NCBI GenBank assembly: GCA_018903015.1
Contig: JAHIPR010000076.1
Span: forward strand, 1 to 9,582
From: a bacterium
GTDB taxonomy: Bacteria; Atribacterota; JS1; SB-45; 34-128
DNA length: 9,582 nt
Reading direction: 5' to 3'
Shown: piece after piece, positions 5,710 to 9,582 of the stretch
How positions within the stretch are numbered: position 1 is the stretch's first letter
How the letters are laid out: every line of letters starts with the position of its first letter
The notes under the pieces: model-generated
Told to the model about the DNA's origin: nothing
What the model saw: the letters and a program-made list of their open reading frames with translations, nothing else
Database searches by the model: none
Position numbers and translations under genes: made by a program

Positions 5710-7407
5710 TTGAAAAAAAATAAGAATCATAAATTATCTACCCCTTTTCGAGAAAGAAATATTATATTAGCTTTAATTATTATCTTGCTTCTTACCCTAT
5801 TGCTGGGTTTTATGACCTATAAAGAAGTACAAAGAGAAAGATATTATTTATGGGAATTAGCCCGCTCGGAAGGTTTAAATATTGCCTTTTCTATCCAAAC
5901 TCTTGGCCCCCGGTTTATCTTAAATGAAAATGCTTTAAAAGATATTTTAGTGCTTTTAAAAAAAGACGGGGTAAGCTATATCGATATTTGTAACGATAAA
6001 GGGGTAATTTTAATCAGCACTGAAGAAGAAAAAGGGCAAAATGTCATAAAAATCCCTAAAACTGGCAAAATCAATTTTATAAATACTGAAGACAAGAAAG
6101 GTAATAGAATACTTCAAGTAATAAAACCATTCAATCTTGATATTGATAAACAGTTAGATATTTGGAAAATATTACCTATTAGAAATAGTTATTTAGTGAT
6201 TGGGGTAAACTTAGAAGGATATTATAATCGCTTGAGCCAGACTAGAAAAAGAATAATTTTAAATTACGGCATTATAATGGCCCTTGTGCTATTTGGGATT
6301 TATGTAATTTTTAAATTACAAGAAAACTATATCGTAAAAAAGACCTTGAATGAAATGAAAGTATATACTTCAAAATTATTGGAGACTATGGATAATGCGG
6401 TAATTTCGGTAGATAATAAAGGCAACATTAAAACTTTTAACCGTAAGAGTGAAGAAATTTTTGATAAAAAGAAGGAAGAAGTATTAAACAAAGATTGTCA
6501 GGAAGTTTTGAATTTAAATATTTTAGGGGAATCTATCTTTAAAAAGTGTCTTTTAGAGAAGAAGAATATTTCTCAGGAAATAATTTTAGAAGAAAAGGGA
6601 TTAAAGAAAAAAATATTAGACCTGAACACCTCATTTTTAGCAGATGAATCCGGAGAAATAACCGGTATGGTAGCGGTGATAAGAGATGTAACCGAGATCA
6701 AGGACCTAAATGAAGAGGTGGCACGTCATAAAAGATTAGCTGCTCTGGGTAAATTATCTGCCGGGATTGCCCATGAAATCAGGAATCCTTTAAGTTCAAT
6801 CAGAGGGTTAGCACAGTTTGTTTATAATTCCTTCTCTAAGACCGATGAAAGAAAAGAAGACTTAAATGCCATTATTCAGGAAGTAGATAGATTAAATAAA
6901 TTAGTGGTTCAGGTTTTAGATTTCGCCAAATTGCAAAAACCAAACTTAACCCGTTTTTCTTTAAATGATTTAATAGGAAAGATTACTGAATTGTTTAAAT
7001 TAGAGATAAAAGATAAGCAGATTAAATTTAGTCCGGAACTTTCCCCGGATATTTCTAAAATTCAAGCTGATGAAGACCAGGTAAGGCAGATTTTAATGAA
7101 TGTAATTATTAATGCTATTCAGGCAATCCCCAAGAAAGGGGAAATCAAAATTAAAACTGAAAAAACTCTTTTAAAGGGAGAACCAGCTATAAAATTAATT
7201 ATTGAAGATAGCGGGATTGGTATTCCTGAAAAAGATTTTACTCAAATATTTGACCCCTTCTTTAGCACCAAAGATGAGGGTTCCGGATTGGGTCTTTCTA
7301 TAGTGTATAAGCTGGTAGAGGCTCATCAGGGAGAGATTAAAGTTGAATCCAAAGAAGGGGAAGGAACAAAGTTTGTTATTTTTCTACCTCAAAAAGGAGG
7401 GAAGTAA
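5710..7407 (+). CDS. ZraS/AtoS/NtrB-like sensor histidine kinase
   Basis: This is a 565-residue membrane kinase. Order: TM1 (17-36), extracytoplasmic sensor domain (37-181), TM2 (182-201), a short linker with no clear HAMP, PAS domain (about 217-335, ISVDNKGNIKTFNRKSEEIF), HisKA with H355 in AGIAHEIRNPL, then HATPase with N468, EDSGIGIP (499-506) and GSGLGLS (524-530). The sensor contains YIDICNDKGVIL, typical of the Cache/PDC fold. It has one cysteine (C94) and no histidine, so a zinc site like that proposed for ZraS is not apparent. The gene begins with TTG: an in-frame stop lies 24 bases upstream, and the next ATG would remove most of TM1. It ends two bases before the regulator gene, so the two are surely co-translated partners. 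The signal could be membrane or periplasmic damage, perhaps modulated by the ZraP-like protein. Confidence 0.9.
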   Translation: MKKNKNHKLSTPFRERNIILALIIILLLTLLLGFMTYKEVQRERYYLWELARSEGLNIAFSIQTLGPRFILNENALKDILVLLKKDGVSYIDICNDKGVILISTEEEKGQNVIKIPKTGKINFINTEDKKGNRILQVIKPFNLDIDKQLDIWKILPIRNSYLVIGVNLEGYYNRLSQTRKRIILNYGIIMALVLFGIYVIFKLQENYIVKKTLNEMKVYTSKLLETMDNAVISVDNKGNIKTFNRKSEEIFDKKKEEVLNKDCQEVLNLNILGESIFKKCLLEKKNISQEIILEEKGLKKKILDLNTSFLADESGEITGMVAVIRDVTEIKDLNEEVARHKRLAALGKLSAGIAHEIRNPLSSIRGLAQFVYNSFSKTDERKEDLNAIIQEVDRLNKLVVQVLDFAKLQKPNLTRFSLNDLIGKITELFKLEIKDKQIKFSPELSPDISKIQADEDQVRQILMNVIINAIQAIPKKGEIKIKTEKTLLKGEPAIKLIIEDSGIGIPEKDFTQIFDPFFSTKDEGSGLGLSIVYKLVEAHQGEIKVESKEGEGTKFVIFLPQKGGK

Positions 7408-7409
7408 TT

Positions 7410-8738
7410 TTGCGGAAAATATTAGTAATCGATGATGAGCAAAATATAAGAAAAATGTTAACCAGGGTATTATCTCCGGAGGGATTTATAGTCAAAGAAG
7501 CTGATAATGGCTTAGAAGCCCTAAAGAGATTACAGGAAGAAAATTACAGTTTAGTATTGTTAGATCTTAAAATGCCCGGTTTAAATGGTATAGAAATCTT
7601 AAAGAATATAAGAGAAAATGATTCAAATCTACCGGTTATTATGATGTCTGCTTATGGGAGTATTCCCGAAGCTGTGGAAGCAATGAAATTAGGGGCTTTG
7701 GATTATTTAATAAAACCTTTCGATATTGAAGAACTAAAAATTATCATTAATAGAGCAATTAAGCAATATGAATTAGAAGTGGAAAACATCTACTATCGAG
7801 AGGAAGAAGAGAAGAGATTCAACTTTGATGAAATTATAGGAAAGAGTAATTCTATAAATAAAGTTTTAGAAATGGTGAAAAACGTATCTCCCACTACTGC
7901 TACTGTGCTCATTACCGGCGAAAGTGGTACCGGGAAAGAATTGATAGCCCGAGCAATACACAAAAACAGTCTGCGTAAAAATGGCCCATTTGTAGTGGTA
8001 AATTGCGCAGCTTTCTCTTTAAACCTTTTAGAGAGCGAACTCTTTGGACATGAAAAAGGTTCTTTTACCGGAGCTATTGCCAGGAGGATAGGTCGTTTCG
8101 AAATGGCAAATGGAGGAACTATTTTTTTAGATGAAATAGGAGAGATAGACCCCTCTATACAAACAAAATTACTTAGAGTTTTACAGGAAAAAGAGTTTGA
8201 AAGGGTAGGAAGTTCAAGGAGCATTAAAGTTGATGTAAGAATATTATCTGCTACCAATAAAGATTTAAAAAAAGAAGTAGAAGAAAGAAGGTTTAGAGAG
8301 GATTTATTTTATCGACTAAATGTCTTTAGTGTGGATGTTCCTCCTTTAAGGGAAAGGAAAGAGGACATACCTTTAATTGTGGAGCATCTTATCGCTAAAT
8401 ATAATAAAATATTAAATAAAAAAGTTAAAAAAGTTTCTGTAAAAGCTATGGAATTACTGCTAGATTATAATTACCTCGGTAATATAAGAGAGTTAGAAAA
8501 TATTATTGAGCGAAGTATGATTATGGCAAAAGACGAAATAATCGATGAAAAATATTTCAATTTTATAAACAAAGAAACATACATTGAAAAGAAAGGGACT
8601 TTAAAAGATGTGGAAAAAGAATTAATTATTAAATATTTGATTCAGAATAATGCAAATCGCACTAAAACAGCAGAGATTTTAGGAATAAGCCGAAGAAGCC
8701 TGCAGAATAAAATCAAAGAATACCAAATAAATTTATAA
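7410..8738 (+). CDS. ZraR/NtrC-family sigma-54-dependent response regulator
   Basis: This is a 442-residue regulator with the standard three domains. Receiver: acidic D8/D9, phosphoacceptor D52 (LLDLKMPG), S80 and K102. AAA+ domain (about 138-375): Walker A GESGTGKE (170-177), sigma-54 contact loop GSFTGA (217-222) and Walker B IFLDE (238-242). Fis-type helix-turn-helix at the end (about 400-440, NRTKTAEILGISRRSLQNKI). Such proteins hexamerise on phosphorylation and use ATP to open sigma-54 promoters. The start is TTG, supported by AAGGAGG ending 9 bases upstream, inside the end of the kinase gene. The contact loop has S in place of the second residue of the usual GAFTGA, a mild variant also found in working activators. 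The obvious target is the sigma-54 promoter at 3376-3392; self-activation by readthrough is possible. Confidence 0.93.
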   Translation: MRKILVIDDEQNIRKMLTRVLSPEGFIVKEADNGLEALKRLQEENYSLVLLDLKMPGLNGIEILKNIRENDSNLPVIMMSAYGSIPEAVEAMKLGALDYLIKPFDIEELKIIINRAIKQYELEVENIYYREEEEKRFNFDEIIGKSNSINKVLEMVKNVSPTTATVLITGESGTGKELIARAIHKNSLRKNGPFVVVNCAAFSLNLLESELFGHEKGSFTGAIARRIGRFEMANGGTIFLDEIGEIDPSIQTKLLRVLQEKEFERVGSSRSIKVDVRILSATNKDLKKEVEERRFREDLFYRLNVFSVDVPPLRERKEDIPLIVEHLIAKYNKILNKKVKKVSVKAMELLLDYNYLGNIRELENIIERSMIMAKDEIIDEKYFNFINKETYIEKKGTLKDVEKELIIKYLIQNNANRTKTAEILGISRRSLQNKIKEYQINL

Positions 8739-8789
8739 GTCAAAAAGTTAACCAAAGGTGCCAGGCACCTTTGGTTAACTTTTTGACTT
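8737..8789. terminator. 53-base perfect palindrome, probable bidirectional terminator and possible dispersed repeat
   Basis: Bases 8737-8762 and 8764-8789 are exact reverse complements around one central A. The core GGTGCCAGGCACC is flanked by A5 on the left and T5 on the right, the architecture of a terminator working on both strands. It starts inside the stop codon of the regulator gene. The core resembles a palindromic repeat seen scattered through several bacterial genomes, so it may be an inserted element rather than a native terminator; that memory is unverified here. Confidence 0.7.
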
Positions 8790-8816
8790 GACATAATTAT
8801 TAAAGTATCTTACACT
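8788..8816 (+). promoter_or_regulatory. Sigma-70-type promoter for the ECF transporter gene
   Basis: TTGACA (8788-8793) is a perfect -35 box, followed after exactly 17 bases by TACACT (8811-8816), a 4/6 match to the -10 box. Transcription would start near 8823. The -35 box shares two bases with the end of the 53-base palindrome. Confidence 0.75.
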
Positions 8817-8833
8817 ATGGGTGTAAAGGATAC
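8805..8833 (+). promoter_or_regulatory. Operator-like dyad over the -10 box
   Basis: TTACAC (8810-8815) and GTGTAA (8821-8826) form a perfect inverted repeat around TATGG. The outer arms GTATC (8805-8809) and GATAC (8829-8833) are also complementary, offset by two extra bases on the right. It covers the -10 box and the start site, where repressors commonly act. I cannot assign the regulator. Confidence 0.5.
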
Positions 8834-8930
8834 GCCTTTACCCGAGAGCTTGTATCTTGCATGAGAACAAGACCAGGAGTAAATAAAATTAATAGTATTT
8901 CGTCTAGTATCTTATGACGGAACTAGAACG
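8820..8930 (+). promoter_or_regulatory. Structured leader of the ECF gene, three hairpins
   Basis: The leader is about 120 bases. Hairpin 1: GTAAAGG (8823-8829) with CCTTTAC (8835-8841). Hairpin 2: CTTGT (8849-8853) with ACAAG (8867-8871), 13-base loop; TCTTG (8855-8859) with CAAGA (8868-8872) is an alternative sharing the 3' arm. Hairpin 3: TCTAGT (8903-8908) with ACTAGA (8922-8927), also a 13-base loop, extended by CG/CG across a bulge so its base touches the ribosome binding site GGAGG (8930-8934). Loops 2 and 3 both read ATCTT...ATGA...GA. This could be a cis-regulatory RNA; I could not match it to a known riboswitch class. Confidence 0.4.
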
Positions 8931-8941
8931 GAGGTGAAAAA

Positions 8942-9469
8942 ATGAATAGAGATTCTGCTTTATCAGGATTTAAACTTACTACCCGGCAATTGGCTATCTC
9001 CGGCATGCTAGGGGCAATTGCTATCATCTTAGGAGTAACCAGGTTGGGGTTTATCCCTGTTCCTACCCCGGCCGGTCATGCTACCATTATGCACATTCCA
9101 GCCATTTTAGGTGGGATACTCGAAGGCCCAATAGTAGGTGCATTAGTAGGATTAATCTTCGGAGTTTACAGTTTTTTAAATGCCACCAACCCCATGTTTG
9201 CTGATCCTCTAATCGCTATTTTACCCAGAATATTTATCGGAGTAGCGGCTTATTATTCTTACAAATATTTCTGGAAGAACAGTGCTATTGCGGCGGCTTT
9301 AGGAACTCTTACTAACACCATCGGAGTTTTGGGATTAGCTACCTTAAGAGGATATCTTCCGATAAAAGTAAGTGCCAGCATTGCAGTAGTTCATGGTACT
9401 CCGGAAGTGGTAGTAGCGATATTATTGGTATTTATATTAGTTAAAGCTTTAAAAAGAGCTGGTTATTAG
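8942..9469 (+). CDS. ECF transporter S component (substrate-binding membrane protein), substrate unknown
   Basis: This is a 175-residue, very hydrophobic protein of the size of ECF transporter S subunits. It starts with a short polar N-terminus (LTTRQLAISGMLGAIAIIL is a typical first helix) and should have about six membrane helices. The conserved segments are GFIPVPTPAGHATIMHIPAI (52-71 region), GGILEGPIVGALVGLIFG and FADPLIAILPRIFIGV, seen in vitamin-type ECF S proteins. S subunits capture a vitamin, precursor or metal and use a shared energising module (EcfA, EcfA', EcfT), which is absent here, so this is a group II system. BioY and ThiT signatures are not seen; pantothenate or another vitamin remains possible. 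GGAGG lies 7 bases before the ATG. It is a single-gene unit with its own promoter, dyad and terminator, which implies control by its substrate. Confidence 0.85.
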   Translation: MNRDSALSGFKLTTRQLAISGMLGAIAIILGVTRLGFIPVPTPAGHATIMHIPAILGGILEGPIVGALVGLIFGVYSFLNATNPMFADPLIAILPRIFIGVAAYYSYKYFWKNSAIAAALGTLTNTIGVLGLATLRGYLPIKVSASIAVVHGTPEVVVAILLVFILVKALKRAGY

Positions 9470-9476
9470 GAAAGTT

Positions 9477-9517
9477 ATAGAGTAGGAGAGCTTCCGTATT
9501 CCTCTACTCTATTTTTA
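9477..9517 (+). terminator. Intrinsic terminator after the ECF gene
   Basis: ATAGAGTAG (9477-9485) pairs exactly with CTACTCTAT (9504-9512), followed by TTTTATTG. It begins seven bases after the stop codon. Confidence 0.85.
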
Positions 9518-9553
9518 TTGTTTAAGCTTACAAAATTTTAAGCGGAATGCTGT

Positions 9554-9582
9554 GAATTATTTAAAATAATTCAAGGGAGGGG
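9554..9582 (+). promoter_or_regulatory. Likely ribosome binding site of the next gene, preceded by a small palindrome
   Basis: GAATTATT (9554-9561) and AATAATTC (9565-9572) form a hairpin around TAA. AAGGGAGGGG then runs to the window edge and is a strong Shine-Dalgarno-like tract, so a gene start is expected within about 10 bases beyond the window. No promoter is obvious in 9518-9553. Confidence 0.5.

Noticed and set aside
8747..8779. BirA-type operator (GTTAACC ... GGTTAAC) before the ECF gene, which would imply biotin control
   Set aside because: The 19-base spacer is longer than the usual 14-16, the halves are simply parts of the perfect palindrome, and the ECF protein lacks BioY signatures.

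Overview
The window is AT-rich bacterial DNA with eight genes, all on the + strand: one cut off at the left edge and seven complete. Good Shine-Dalgarno sites precede several genes, and TTG starts are used for at least two. Signal peptides, a periplasmic Spy/CpxP/ZraP-type protein, an HtrA protease with two PDZ domains, a sigma-54 promoter and an NtrC-family activator suggest a double-membraned bacterium. A DUF2148 iron-sulfur protein and a likely Fe-S PP-loop enzyme fit an anaerobic lifestyle. An uncultured anaerobic lineage such as Atribacterota or a similar candidate phylum is possible, but that placement is a guess; the window holds no rRNA or other marker gene.

Left part (1-1170): the C-terminal part of a CcdA-type membrane electron carrier, then a membrane-anchored thioredoxin with a WCGYC centre, closed by a clear intrinsic terminator. 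Together they look like an envelope disulfide-reduction pair.

Middle (1215-3128): a PP-loop ATP pyrophosphatase of the LarE/TtcA/NcsA-like superfamily with three cysteines placed as Fe-S ligands, then a DUF2148 protein with a four-cysteine 4Fe-4S motif. A 399-base non-coding gap between them is packed with short tandem and inverted repeats: heptamer arrays in opposite orientations, a GC-rich hairpin and an octamer array.

Core (3129-8738), the main item of interest: an AT-rich regulatory region ends in a near-perfect sigma-54 promoter. Behind it lie a ZraP/CpxP/Spy-like periplasmic protein with two LTxxQ-type motifs, an HtrA/DegP-type protease, a ZraS-like sensor kinase (TM, Cache-like sensor, TM, PAS, HisKA, HATPase) and a ZraR-like sigma-54 activator. 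The layout predicts an envelope-stress circuit in which the kinase and regulator switch on a periplasmic chaperone-like protein and a protease through sigma-54. A weaker extended -10 promoter may supply the kinase and regulator separately. Neither the ZraP-like protein nor the sensor domain has a histidine, so zinc is probably not the signal.

Right part (8737-9582): a 53-base near-perfect palindrome, probably a terminator and perhaps a dispersed repeat, touches a strong sigma-70 promoter. That promoter drives a group II ECF transporter substrate-binding membrane protein of unknown substrate. Its leader has an operator-like dyad over the -10 box, three copies of a GTATCTT motif and several hairpins. 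An intrinsic terminator closes the gene, and the window ends on a likely ribosome binding site for the next gene.
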